This document shows positions 45,866 through 55,616 of a DNA stretch of 64,000 nt, piece after piece. The stretch is from Acanthopleura granulata (lineage: Eukaryota > Mollusca > Polyplacophora > Chitonida > Chitonidae): NCBI GenBank assembly GCA_016165875.1, contig JABBOT010000014.1, positions 4,826,093 through 4,890,092 of the forward strand, read 5' to 3'. Each line of letters starts with the position of its first letter. Position 1 is the first letter of the stretch. A program made the translations under genes and the position numbers. The notes under the pieces are model-generated. The model was not told where the DNA came from, searched no databases, and saw only the letters and a list, made by a program, of their open reading frames with translations.

Positions 45866-46142
45866 CATCATCATCGTCCTCTTATATAAACGTCACGGAA
45901 AAAAACCTCTGACATAAAACGTTTTGTCTTCATAACAACCATAAATGTAGGACGTACTTTTCACATGGCACACCTTTTTTTATTTTCAGAACCACACAAT
46001 TTCCCATGACGAGACTGGGAAATGTCTGACGTTTCAGACTGGTTCAGAGGTTGCCATGGTAGATACATGTTCTAGTGACAGTAATCAGGTGTGGCAGTGG
46101 GAACGCCGTGTGCTGAAACTGAAACCAGAAATCAACCCGTGA
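33494..46142 (+). CDS. GALNT: Polypeptide N-acetylgalactosaminyltransferase, complete (11 exons, 647 aa), block B
   Basis: Joined CDS: 33494-33896, 35810-35963, 36276-36448, 36990-37154, 39281-39491, 40391-40508, 41109-41300, 43523-43651, 44412-44525, 45236-45367, 45990-46142. The total is 1944 nt with all introns GT...AG and every phase matching. Domain order: cytoplasmic tail 1-16, membrane anchor about 17-37, stem about 38-165, GT-A catalytic domain about 170-500 ([12 protein letters not shown] 291-293, WGGE 398-401, H426), ricin-type lectin domain 513-640. Type II Golgi enzyme that starts mucin-type O-glycosylation. Length fits the family. Odd: all three lectin CLD motifs lack Asp (CVQ, CLT, CLT), and LGCC replaces the usual AGGL. 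Catalytic residues look intact, so an active enzyme with an altered lectin is expected. No subfamily number is assigned. Confidence 0.95.
33932..34107 (+). mobile_element. 5'-truncated SINE in GALNT intron 1
   Basis: Begins at the B box (TCGCTGTGAGTTCAAGTCC) only 36 bp after the exon 1 donor and ends AGTGAAATATTCTAATACGG. Exon 1 read-through enters it and stays open to 34057. Confidence 0.88.
34120..34258 (-). mobile_element. Possible tRNA-derived SINE head, reverse
   Basis: The minus strand reads GTGAGGTCGCGAGTTCGAATC, a B-box-like sequence, preceded by GAGTGACCCTGTACCA. The remainder is not matched to the other SINE families. Confidence 0.4.
34266..34412. mobile_element. Short MITE-like inverted repeat element
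   Basis: The left end GGGCCCACTTACTCAAAACTT (21 bp at 34266) and the complement of the right end (34392-34412) share 16 of 21 positions. About 147 bp, no coding capacity. Confidence 0.5.
34670..35547. repeat. 19-bp minisatellite with 190-bp higher-order repeat
   Basis: About 46 units of CCTCACACTTTGTCTCTTA with C/T variants. From about 34930 to 35510 the variants recur with a 190-bp period (ten units), including the odd units CTGACAGTTTGTCTGTTAC and CTCATACCGTGTC, about three times. It is open in all plus frames because the unit lacks stops, giving spurious Leu/Ser/His-rich frames. It lies in GALNT intron 1 and ends 23 bp before block B. Confidence 0.97.
35810..35963 (+). CDS. GALNT: GALNT block B exon 2
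   Basis: Identical in sequence and splice sites to block A exon 2; residues 135 (split Gly) to 186 (split Ala). It joins the Pro/Gly-rich stem to the [13 protein letters not shown] segment. Confidence 0.94.
36276..36448 (+). CDS. GALNT: GALNT block B exon 3
   Basis: Residues 187-243, [20 protein letters not shown] and [16 protein letters not shown]. The donor GTCAGT differs by one base from block A (GTTAGT). Coding sequence identical. Confidence 0.95.
36990..37154 (+). CDS. GALNT: GALNT block B exon 4 (DSH)
   Basis: Residues 244-298 with D291-S292-H293. Silent GTC for GTG at one valine relative to block A. Donor GTAAAA. Confidence 0.96.
37220..37421 (+). mobile_element. SINE, block B copy of 1650-1850
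   Basis: Same truncated element with small differences in the body (CAACCCTGCGG for CAACCTGCGG) and tail. Confidence 0.85.
37971..38220 (-). mobile_element. SINE pair, first element (block B only intact)
   Basis: Nearly complete reverse SINE from ATTTTATTTGATTGGTG to GTCATTGTGCTGCTCTAGCG. Its left half survives in block A; its right half does not. Confidence 0.9.
38251..38462 (-). mobile_element. SINE pair, second element (block B only intact)
   Basis: Second reverse SINE, closer to consensus (GCCGTACTCAAGAATATTTC, CGGGCAGAGCCCGGGGGAAA), ending at GCATTGGTGGGAG. Only its right end survives in block A, fused to the first element. Confidence 0.9.
38753..39079. repeat. 33-bp minisatellite, 10 units (block B)
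   Basis: Same array as 2893-3187 with one more unit and one fewer A in the first interval. The extra unit duplicates the GATAAG/CTTCGTG neighbourhood. Open frames on both strands are repeat artefacts. Confidence 0.95.
39281..39491 (+). CDS. GALNT: GALNT block B exon 5
   Basis: Residues 299 (split Gly) to 369 (split Arg). Identical to block A, including GWLEPLL and [20 protein letters not shown]. Confidence 0.96.
40050..40328 (+). mobile_element. Second-family SINE, block B copy of 4160-4438
   Basis: Same tRNA-like head (GGTTTGAATCC) and CAATCAATC-rich end, with a few SNPs. Confidence 0.65.
40391..40508 (+). CDS. GALNT: GALNT block B exon 6 (WGGE)
   Basis: Residues 370-408, [12 protein letters not shown] to LELSFK. 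The donor AAG|GTAAACAC is repeated identically at +26 and +52 in the intron. Silent GGC for GGT relative to block A. Confidence 0.96.
40495..40758 (+). repeat. Splice-donor tandem array, amplified in block B
   Basis: Three identical 26-bp units place TTCAAG|GTAAACAC at 40508/40509, 40534/40535 and 40560/40561. More diverged units follow. Any donor after the first would carry GTA AAC ACA TAA into the message and stop translation three codons after Lys408. Confidence 0.92.
41109..41300 (+). CDS. GALNT: GALNT block B exon 7
   Basis: Residues 409-472, [20 protein letters not shown] to FYDK. Identical to block A. H426 is the likely third Mn2+ ligand. Confidence 0.96.
41738..42043 (+). mobile_element. 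Dispersed repeat, block B copy of 5846-6148
   Basis: One more TGAA unit at the left edge and a few SNPs; otherwise as in block A. Lies in GALNT intron 7 (41301-43522), which has no other recognised feature. Confidence 0.65.
43523..43651 (+). CDS. GALNT: GALNT block B exon 8
   Basis: Residues 473-515, end of catalytic domain ([20 protein letters not shown]) and linker. Identical to block A. Confidence 0.96.
44412..44525 (+). CDS. GALNT: GALNT block B exon 9 (lectin alpha)
   Basis: Residues 516-553 with C526-V-Q528 and C546. Identical to block A. Gln553 with His554-Trp555 of exon 10 forms the alpha QxW motif. Confidence 0.93.
44961..45051 (+). mobile_element. SINE 3' fragment, block B copy of 9068-9158
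   Basis: Same fragment (GTGAAATATTCGTGAGTACG). Intronic. Confidence 0.75.
45236..45367 (+). CDS. GALNT: GALNT block B exon 10 (lectin beta)
   Basis: Residues 554-597. C569-L-T571 and G591-M-W593 replace CLD and QxW. Asn576 and Ala588 here, Asp and Thr in block A. Confidence 0.95.
45688..45862 (+). mobile_element. SINE 3' half with longer (CAAT)n tail
   Basis: Block B copy of 9795-9963. The CAAT run is longer by a few bases. Confidence 0.8.
45990..46142 (+). CDS. GALNT: GALNT block B exon 11 (lectin gamma, stop)
   Basis: Residues 598-647 and TGA. C609-L-T611, C624 and Q630-V-W632. His599 here, Asn in block A, keeping the N598-x-T600 sequon. Confidence 0.95.
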   Translation, partial: NHTISHDETGKCLTFQTGSEVAMVDTCSSDSNQVWQWERRVLKLKPEINP

Positions 46143-46305
46143 ATTTATTCTTTCGTCCAATTTTTCTTTTATAAGGGTTTTGTATCGATTTTGATCTTGG
46201 AACCGAAGCCTGTAGGACGGATAAGTTCTCCTGTCTTTGTTTTCATTCAAAAATGGAAGGAAAAACATGAAGTCACTCTCATTTTCATGAAGAAAAAATG
46301 TAAAG

Positions 46306-46318
46306 AATAAAAAATAAA
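46306..46318 (+). terminator. Candidate polyadenylation signals, GALNT block B
   Basis: AATAAA at 46306-46311 and 46313-46318, about 165 nt after the stop. Confidence 0.55.
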
Positions 46319-46419
46319 CTTGAAAAACCAAAAACGCCTTGGCATTTTCAACTTCGTTATACTGCAAGAGTAGTTTCGGACTTTCGTTCTCATCGGGGAT
46401 TATGAGAGTTAGCAGTGTA

Positions 46420-46669
46420 TTTATTTATTTGATTGGTGTTTTACGGTGTACTCAAAATATTACACTTATACGACGGCGGCCAGCATTATGGTGGGAGGAA
46501 ACCGGGTAGAGCCCGGGGGAAACCCTCGACCATCCGCAGGTTGCTGGCGGCCCTTCCGGAGAGGAATCCAGCATGAGCTGGACTTGAGTTTACAGCGACC
46601 GCGTTGGGGGAGGCTTCTGGGTCATTGCGCTGCGCTAACTTACTAACCGACTGAGCCACGGAGGCCCTC
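46420..46669 (-). mobile_element. Full-length SINE with target duplication, block B
   Basis: Same insertion as 10529-10793, flanked by GAGTTAGCAGTGTA at 46406-46419 and 46670-46683. About 15 bp shorter, mainly from a small body deletion. The shared site shows that insertion predates the split of the two blocks. Confidence 0.95.
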
Positions 46670-46942
46670 GAGTTAGCAGTGTAAGCTTATGGTTATACAC
46701 AGGGGAACAATGGCGCCATAAACAACGATGAAGCAAGTATGCAGAGTGCTAACTTGAGCTCAACACATTAGGTTTGAAAAATAAAAAAAATATCGAAATA
46801 GCACATGAAAAGTGAGCTCAAACATCTGATATGCATACCTTAGTAAGTCTTGGGTAGGCCTACAACTGTATAACAGTAATTCAAATCTGGTTCAAGTGAA
46901 TTAAGGAAATAAAAAAAAGTGCGGTTAAGGACTATGACTTCA

Positions 46943-47073
46943 ATTTATTTATTTATGTATTTCTTTATTTGATTGGTGTCCTACGCCGTACTCAAGAATA
47001 TTTCACTATACGACGGTTGCCAGCATTATGCTGGGGGAAACCGCCCCAGGGGGAGACTCACCACCAGGCCTCC
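46943..47073 (-). mobile_element. SINE fragment, block B copy of 11065-11195
   Basis: Same truncated reverse element, with small differences in the C-rich part. Confidence 0.8.
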
Positions 47074-50000
47074 ATTTAGAACGTGCTTGTACTTTTCAAT
47101 AAATAAACTTTCCTTCGCAGGAAAAAAACCCTCAAAAATGAAGTTATGGTGAGAAAAAGATCCTTACCATCTGTATCTGAAAACTTCACCTGTTTTTAAT
47201 TTTTTTTTCTTACTAAAGTATATGCAGTCAAATGTTTGGATTTATGTAGGATTGTGGCTGTTAGCTTCTCTATATACAGGCACACATAACAGGAGAACGG
47301 TTCACAAGAACTGAACCTGCAGATGTACAAAAAGTTTTGTGTCGTCAGGGTTGACACACATTATCAATATCGTTCATAAAACCCAGCCAACAGTCCAGTT
47401 AACTATTCGGTGTGGCGAAACCTGACGCGTTACGCCAAAAAAATCTGACGCCAGTTTGTAAGGCTTACCACGTTGTGCCTCTGCATCAAACATGAGATCT
47501 CTGCACATATTACTTCAGGCGTAAACACCGGTTTGCTTACAGGAAAATAATCACAGGCCCATTTTAATTGTGGACTACACGCGCACTAACTGTGAAGTCC
47601 TAGTGAACTTCGCACTCGTACTCCAAAAAACTATGAGATGTTTACATTCAGTAGATTACGGGATATTTTATTGCACCAAATCTCAGTAATGTCCATATTA
47701 TTTTGAAACCCTTTGAACGTACATGTTGTCATTTATATGAATGGATGTTTAGATATGAATGTGTCAGTCATATTTGAAGCGGATCATAAGGTCGAGGAGC
47801 CGAATGTACTTGACATTTCGCTCTCAAAGGACTACATCTGGGCCCAATCTAGCTGATATATAGCCCACTAGCTCAAGTATGTACACGATATCCAATTCAC
47901 ACCGGAACAACAAATACCTCTCATATTCATTTAAAGCACCGTTGTCCTGCTTTACACCGGCTTGTGTCAACACTAATTTATCAAGAGGGAACCATAACCT
48001 CTGAGCTATATTAGAAGGCTGTCAGCTTTTGTGATTGGTTCACTGTTGTGGCTTATTCACCGGGTGTTTTATTTCCTGAGACATTTACCTCTGTCACAAA
48101 AGACATATGACCAGAACACACAGTGTGATTGTTTCAGTAATAACCCTCTCGTGTCAAAGTTCTCTAGTCCTCAGTAATCCGTCACGACGTGTGGACTCGG
48201 GGGTGTTCTCTTCTTTACAAAGGTTAATTGAATTCCCTCTCCCCCAAGAGAGAGACGGCCGAGCCAAAATTGCGCGGTTTTCGTATCGGTTGTACATGCG
48301 CAATTCGCGCAACTGAGCCCACTATTTGTCTCCGAGCCAGAGAGTGCTGGAGTACTGAATAGACAATACTCTACCTCTGAGGCGTTATAGCTTGTTGATA
48401 CGTTATAAATTTCAGCATCGTTATTTTCATGTTTAATCAAAGATTCGATTTTTTTCTGAAAATTTACGCTCACAGTGACTACCTGATCCACAAAAAGTTA
48501 CCAAGGTGACAAAATGCTACGATTTCATGCTACAGGTAGATTTTTTAAAAATATGTTTTTGAAGTTTAAGTTGATTTATTTACTACATAAATATTAAAGA
48601 AAGTAAATCCCCTCATGTAACGTGTGGAGTGCTGACGCATGCTTTTATCAATGCAATCATTGTTTGGCTTTCTGTTGCCCCTTAGCGCCGTGTTTCAAGA
48701 TATCCAAAGCCCGAAAACAGGCGCTGGCGATCAAGGTTCCCATGAAATTTCTCCGAACATGCTGATGTGTAACCTCAGAAATGGAGGCCGTTTTAGTGTT
48801 CAAATTACAAGAAATGATGAAGGTCGTAATTTTCTGACACAGTGTTTAGAGATTTAGGGGTATCATTCACCTTTACGATGAGGTGCATTTTCCAGGTAAC
48901 GGCGACTCGGAAATGTATCTCTTGTAATACATGAATACTTCGTTACTAGCTTGCCCACGAATATCAAAAAGACAAGAATGAAAAACAACCCGTACAGCTT
49001 AAGGCGGAGTTACTTAACGTTCCCCATAAGAAGTTGCAATATTGCTTAATCAACGAATTGTCTCACATAGGACATGTAGGTATGGGTTTGATCGATCAAG
49101 ACGCAGAAATATATCCAATATATGGGTTGATCATAGCATTTCGATAACAGTTCAAACCAGGCTATGCGCCTGGTCACGTTCACAGTATAGAGAATCAATA
49201 ACTGGGCTATGCGGCTTTTACTCGGCTGCATTCATTTCGAGACTCGGACTCACGAACACACGGAGTGGCCATCCGATATTGGACAAGTATGCATGGATGG
49301 TGATATAGTGTAGTCGTTATTAACACAAATTCAATATTTAACTTTTAACAAGGGTGCTGTCTCATTCTCTCCACCACGGTATCTGTTGGACGATATTCTT
49401 GACAAAACTGTCTATGTGGTTTACTTACATGTAGAATGAACCACACTTTTCCTCAGTTAGGAACAACAGGCAATCAATCACTAGAAGCGCCCTAATAGCA
49501 CGCTTCCAGTCTGCTTCGTTTGTCACATTATGAATTGGTAGAATTGTACTGGGTTGTATGTAAAAATGAAAAATACAGTTAGCTGATAACGGATACGCTA
49601 AGGTACGTAACTGCAGCGACCCCGGCCGAAATCCCCACCAGAATGTCCATCGCACTTCTGAAACGGCTCCGACCTCAATCATGATTACGACGCACCCGAG
49701 CTGCACCCGACAGAGAAGGTCGTTTGCTCCGATTACTGACCTGTAACGTCCATGCTGGTAGAAAGCTGGTTTGCGAATGTCGATATTCTCTTGGTAGTTT
49801 GACCAATGATTTTATCCCCAAAGTTTGACAAGTACTGTATGCTTGTTGAAGGAGTTAGGAGGGGTTAGAGGGTGAAGGAAATGGCTGAGGAGACAATTCT
49901 TTGCCCTCAACCTACCTCCAGCCCTAAATATACGATACGTACAACATTGTGGAATGCTGCGATAAGTACCAATCATGTAAATAAATACGCAAACATATGT

Positions 50001-50723
50001 AAATATACATACAAGATTATTACAAGATATAAAATCCGGCCCCCTGTCAGTTGCCCTCCGTTGCAATTTTATTCTAACGGTTCATGCAATTGTTTAAGAA
50101 GTAACAACGTATACACCATCAATCATCATGTTTTAGGCAGAACTAAAAATGAATTAAGAATGAAAAATTCCAGAAGAAGGTATACCCAAGTAGCAGGGTT
50201 GCGCTGGTTAACTGACTAAGCATTGTTTGTTAAATGCGATGACAACATAGCATTTTAATTAATATCTAGACAAGTGGCATATAGAAATTGTAGTTAACAG
50301 CACTACATTGGGAGTCCCTAATTCTGTTTTATCCATGGTGCTAGGGTGGTATAAGTTTTTTTAAGCTACGTTAAGCTACATTTACCTAAACTGTTGAAAT
50401 AAACCTCAACTGAGGTAAATTGACTGCCAACTAACACTTTGTTGTCGGTAATCTAATTTTAGTCTCTGGGTTACATGCCAGCGACTATGTTTGAACCAAT
50501 CAACATAATAGAAAACAAAGTACCAAATCATAGTTCAGCCCGCCACCCAGTCAAACAAATTCCAAAGAAAAAATCCCAAAGATCAGCTTCATTAATTAAG
50601 TTGTCAACGTAGTCTCTTGAAAATATGTAGAATTTTAAACCGAAGCCACCTAGCTGGAAGTAAATATAGACGTAGTCAAAAGGTTCTAGTGATGTCGGAC
50701 AAATACATACATATGGCAAGCGA

Positions 50724-50940
50724 GGGGCCTCCCTGGCCGAGCGAATTAGCCCTAGCGCTAGTTTCAAGTCCAGCTCAGGCTGGCTTCCTCTTCGGTCGTA
50801 TGTGGAAAAGTTCGCCAGTAACCTGAGGATGGTCGTGGGTTTGCTCCGGGCTTTACCAGGTTTGTTCCCTCCATAATCCTTGCTGCCAATGTATAAGCTA
50901 AATATTCTTGAGGACGGCGAAAAACACGGTTTAAGTAAAT
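50724..50940 (+). mobile_element. SINE, block B copy of 14887-15107
   Basis: Same degenerate element. Here the body reads GGTCGTGGGTTTGCTCCGGG, closer to the family sequence than block A. Confidence 0.8.
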
Positions 50941-51950
50941 GAAAAGACAATAACCGATGCTCCAAATCAAGTACTAAGTCCACAATTTTTAAAAAATCCT
51001 TGTTTTTATTGTACACTACATCCTGCTTCAAAGCGAGAAATTTATTTATGGCATCTCATTGCAACTGATTATATAAACACAGCGGTGATATTAAACCTGC
51101 AATGTGTTTATGCTGGCCCTATCCCCAGAGTTTAATAAATCCCGGGATCCAGTGATATAGGAATTGTCCAGTGGTGGCAACTTAAAATGATGCAAAATGA
51201 AGTTTGACATATTTTGAAGATCCAGACGCTCAGATAACAAGAATTATAGTTCCTTTTTCACCCGGAATTCAATGTCCTTACAAACAATTAGCACTCTTTC
51301 CAGAGTACTGAATACTGAATTCGAGATAATACGCAGCATGTTCGAGGAGCTCTAACTGGATAGGGCGGCAGGGGACAGTGGCGATAGCTCCTATCAGTAT
51401 ATCAGTAGTTGAAGGCTGCTATCTGTGGAAATTGGATATCGGTGGACTAAGAATTGCGTTCACGGAACTGAGTCTTAGGGAAAGATGCACATTGAAGTTA
51501 CATTATCCAGTTGAACTGTGTTTATCTATATCAGTGACATAGTATATTAAAATGCACCACATAACCTACGGGGAAGAAATCAGTTCTTCAAACGTTGATT
51601 GAAGGCTTTAAACACTGTGATATACAGCTTGTGGCGTGCCTATTTTGTATGTATTGTAAAACGGTATGACAATTGGAAAAATATTCAGTCTCCCAAAGAC
51701 TCAACGCTTATGACTTAACGTTTTTACTTAATTCAGTCATTTAAACCAGAGTGCTCTGAGTTCCTCTGAAAGCCGATATTATGTATGTCGTAAGAATTCC
51801 TCCCCCTCCTCCCCAAAGAAACGAAAAACAAAACAATACAAGCCAACAAAAAAAAAGACCGACGAAAACGTCGTTTTAGGAAAGTAGAGGCTTCAAACAT
51901 TGTTGTGGTAGCATTCTTCCTATTTCTCTACCTTTCGTCAACCACATAAC

Positions 51951-52159
51951 AAGCCTCTGTGGCCGAGGGGTTGTCGTGCGCAGCAGATTCACGCAGGCTC
52001 CTGTCACAAATGTGGTCAAAGGAAATCATGTTCATGCTGGCTTCGTATACCTGCCTGTTCGTGGGTTTCCCGGTGTCCTCCCATTTCAATGCTGGGCACC
52101 GTCGTGTAAATGAAATACTCTTGTGTCTGGGCATAAAACGTCCAATCAAATAAATAAAT
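51951..52159 (+). mobile_element. SINE, block B copy of 16111-16319
   Basis: Same diverged element with several SNPs in head and tail. Confidence 0.85.
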
Positions 52160-55100
52160 CAGTTGTAAGGAACGTTAAAGATCTATAATCGCGACACCAT
52201 GTACGAAAATACTATGGTGGCGTAAAATGAAGCGATGAACAGTTTTCAACAATAGTAAAAAAACTGAAGGGGTGTTCCTGGTCAGTAAAGCAATTTCCAA
52301 AACGTGTGCCATGATAGCGTTGAAGTGGTTAATCAGAAATACGCATCCAAGTGGCCCTTGGTTTGCGACTGATGATATATCCATGGCAATAGCACTTCAC
52401 ACTATATTAGGTCCCGGGTTTAGCGGAACTGGGCGCTAATTCTTTTAGAAAAGATTTCTTTACATAACTTTCTGATTAACCCTTGCAATTCATTTATCGG
52501 CATCGTGAAGTCAGTGTATTTGTGAATTCAGCGAAACCATAAAGTCAGAGTTCTTGTCAAGTCAGTGTAATCATAAAGTCAGTGTAATTCTGAAGTCAGT
52601 GTAATCGTGAAGTCAGTATAATCCAGAAAGCCATGCAGCATAATCAGACAGGTTGTTAGTGTTGGTCATCGTTGCATAGCTTTCTTACCTGGCATCGCTT
52701 TCTACATAACTTCTTGTACGAAGGCGTCCTTAATGACGACAGATTACAGTTCTCACTCGATTTCTGCACAACTTTCTCAACACAATTTTCGTAACCTCCT
52801 TATGGCGCTGTAAAGGATGCAAAATTATTTTAATAAGAAAAGTTAAATGGTTACGATGGAAATGATCTTATAAATTTTGGTTTAAAGGAAGGTGTGACTT
52901 GCTGAGAACAATCAGACGTGTAGCTTTGTCTGGTGGATCGGTACATATCAAGTGTCCGTGTGTCGAGTGTCAAGAAAGGGAATATAAATATTGCCAATTT
53001 TCGACAAGTTTAAGGAATGACTGGACACACTCTGGTCTCTCTATCGTCGTCAAGATGACCAATTCCGATATGGACTTTTGGGTCAAGATAACCCTTTCTA
53101 AACCGGGAAGTCTTTGTCCTTTTCTAACTAGATCAACGTCCACCTCTCGCAGGGCTGTCTGGGTCAATGCACACTTAGGCTAGAATCTGGTCTCTCCATA
53201 GCTATTAGACAGCCTTAAGGGGTTGTTTCAGACTTCTTAGAAATCCCAAGTGACGCCTACGAAATGCTGAATTGCGTTTGTCTTTACACCTGGAACAGGA
53301 AATTTGTCGAAGTTCACGTCAGTCTGCCAAGGTGGAGGACGGTAAAACGGGAATCTTATTAAAGCATATATAAAGGCATTGAAAGGTGAACTAGACCTGA
53401 GACTAAGCTCCAGTTGGAACAGATAACTTTATTACGTTTCAGACATTCTCATTCCACAGGGCATCGTAAATCCAAACCTCAGGTACGACATTCATATGCC
53501 ACTTCATCTCGTCGACAAACGAAAAGAGACATTCCTATTCGGAAATTGCAAGACAGATTTCCATCTAGGCTGGAACAGCACCGTACCCGCTCTGTTTTTG
53601 ACCTCGATACTGTAGTTTTTAATATTATTTAAAATTTTAATCAGAGAAATTGAGATACATCTAGAACTATTCATATTGAATGACGTACCTGGAATATCAA
53701 CGAGTTCGTTTTCAACATCACCTAAATGTGATTTCTGCATCCCTTTGCCATTAAATCAGTCTTATTTTTTTTATACATATGTGTTTTATATTTAAACTTG
53801 TGCCTATGATTGTGAAAGAAATGGGTGTGGCGATTTTAAATGTTGAAGTCTCTGTTTTGGTTCGAATGCGTAATTTGCTGCTCAGCGTTCAAAGTTGTAT
53901 TTGATGGTTTAATGACTACGCGTCTCTTGTTGGGAATGCGGACGGCGTGTTCAGAATCTCTGGGGCTCTGCTTGATAATTTGTGTCTAATTCCTCTTCAT
54001 CTGGGGCTAGGGGCCATATGTTCATCGTGTTGACTGTGCTTACTACGTTAGATATGTGAACAGTTGTAATCAAAGCCCAACTGAGATACATAGTTAATTA
54101 TCGACACCACATATACTAAATGGTTTCCTGTCACGATTTGGATACTAATTTTATTCATCTACCTGGAACATTCATTACCTATTTTCGTTATCAATGAAAA
54201 CTGTTGGCTGCTCTTTGCATGAATCCGTCCTAACTTTGTATTTATATATTTTCTTAGTTCTTCTGGGCCCTACCCCAGCACGATACCCGTATATATCGTG
54301 CTGAGTGCAAGTGTAATCTCCACAATGGATATAAGAACAATTGCAATCTAAACTGATATGCTCAATTTTCATTAAGCACAACTTATAAACTAGCATGGTA
54401 CCCAGTTAGAATACGGATTAAATTCTGTGCGCCTAGCACATTCTTGGCGGCTTTCAGGCATCATCATTGGTCAAAGGAAGCCAGTGTCTTAATCACTATC
54501 CAAGACACGAGGTTCAGCTAGTGAGCCATCTGGTTGCTTTATTGCACATAAGGAGAGATGTCCGTACTGGCATATAACGGTAAATATAAGTAGTAAATAA
54601 AACTGGTCACAAATGACAGAAGCAGTGAACAGTTTTCAGTGATGCTGTGAAGACAGTCTTTAATCCGCTAGAATGTCATCCAATTTAAATTTCAAGCTCG
54701 TAGTCCGTGAATAATTTTCCGTTTAAAAAAATCAAATATTGGGTATCTCAGCAGTGCTTTGACTGCAACTGTTCATACAAGCAGCATGAAGTTAAATAAA
54801 CAACAATGCTTGTACCGCCCCTAGTACCGGGTTGAGAAGGATCGTGTCCAGGTATTACGTGCGGGACGTGAGGCATATAGCTGACGGTCTTGAATCAGTG
54901 GGCACAAATAGCCATTGGCCTACTGAGGGAAAAACCTTGCCATACTCCGTGGGTTGTCATGAAATTTTAACAAGGCTCCACAAACAGCTTCTCCATTCCT
55001 GAGCAGTCAGTTATAAATAATTAAATCAACCCGAGAAGCACAACAAGCCTTAAGTTTTAAGAGGACGTGAAATTTGTTCCTTATTTCGAGTCACCGTATT

Positions 55101-55582
55101 GCAAGAACTGGCATGTTTTCACGTATCTAGTGTCACATCTCTCCAAAATACATTGGATTTGGGTTTTGTTAAATCGTTTTTTTTTCACCATGGTCATACG
55201 CAGATTTTCTTTATCAACCTGATACGCGGAATTAGGTGTGGCTATCGAAAGTGTGGAAATCGGATGTTGCCATGCATATTGGTAAACCTTTCCAAGACAA
55301 AGTAATTCGGGGCTAAGCTGTGCAGTCTGTTGTTCATTCCTACCGTTGAGATGACATTTGTGAACAAACTGGTAACGTTCACTGCAAATGTCGATGTCTA
55401 AGCTATAAACACTTTTATGTGTCAGATATGAAACACACTTATATAACATTAGAGTAGAGGCATATACACATTCTCACTCTTATGTTTAATACTTAAATAT
55501 ATGTATTTATTTATTAAATATTTACTAAATATTAGTAATATTAAATATTTACTAAATATTTATATAAATATTTATTAAACCC

Positions 55583-55616
55583 GTGTACTGGTGATTAAGT
55601 TTAATCACCAGTAGAC
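55583..55616. repeat. 34-bp palindrome, block B (one mismatch)
   Basis: Arm GTGTACTGGTGATTAA against TTAATCACCAGTAGAC; the single C-to-G change breaks one pair. The adjoining A/T array is shorter than in block A. Confidence 0.92.
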
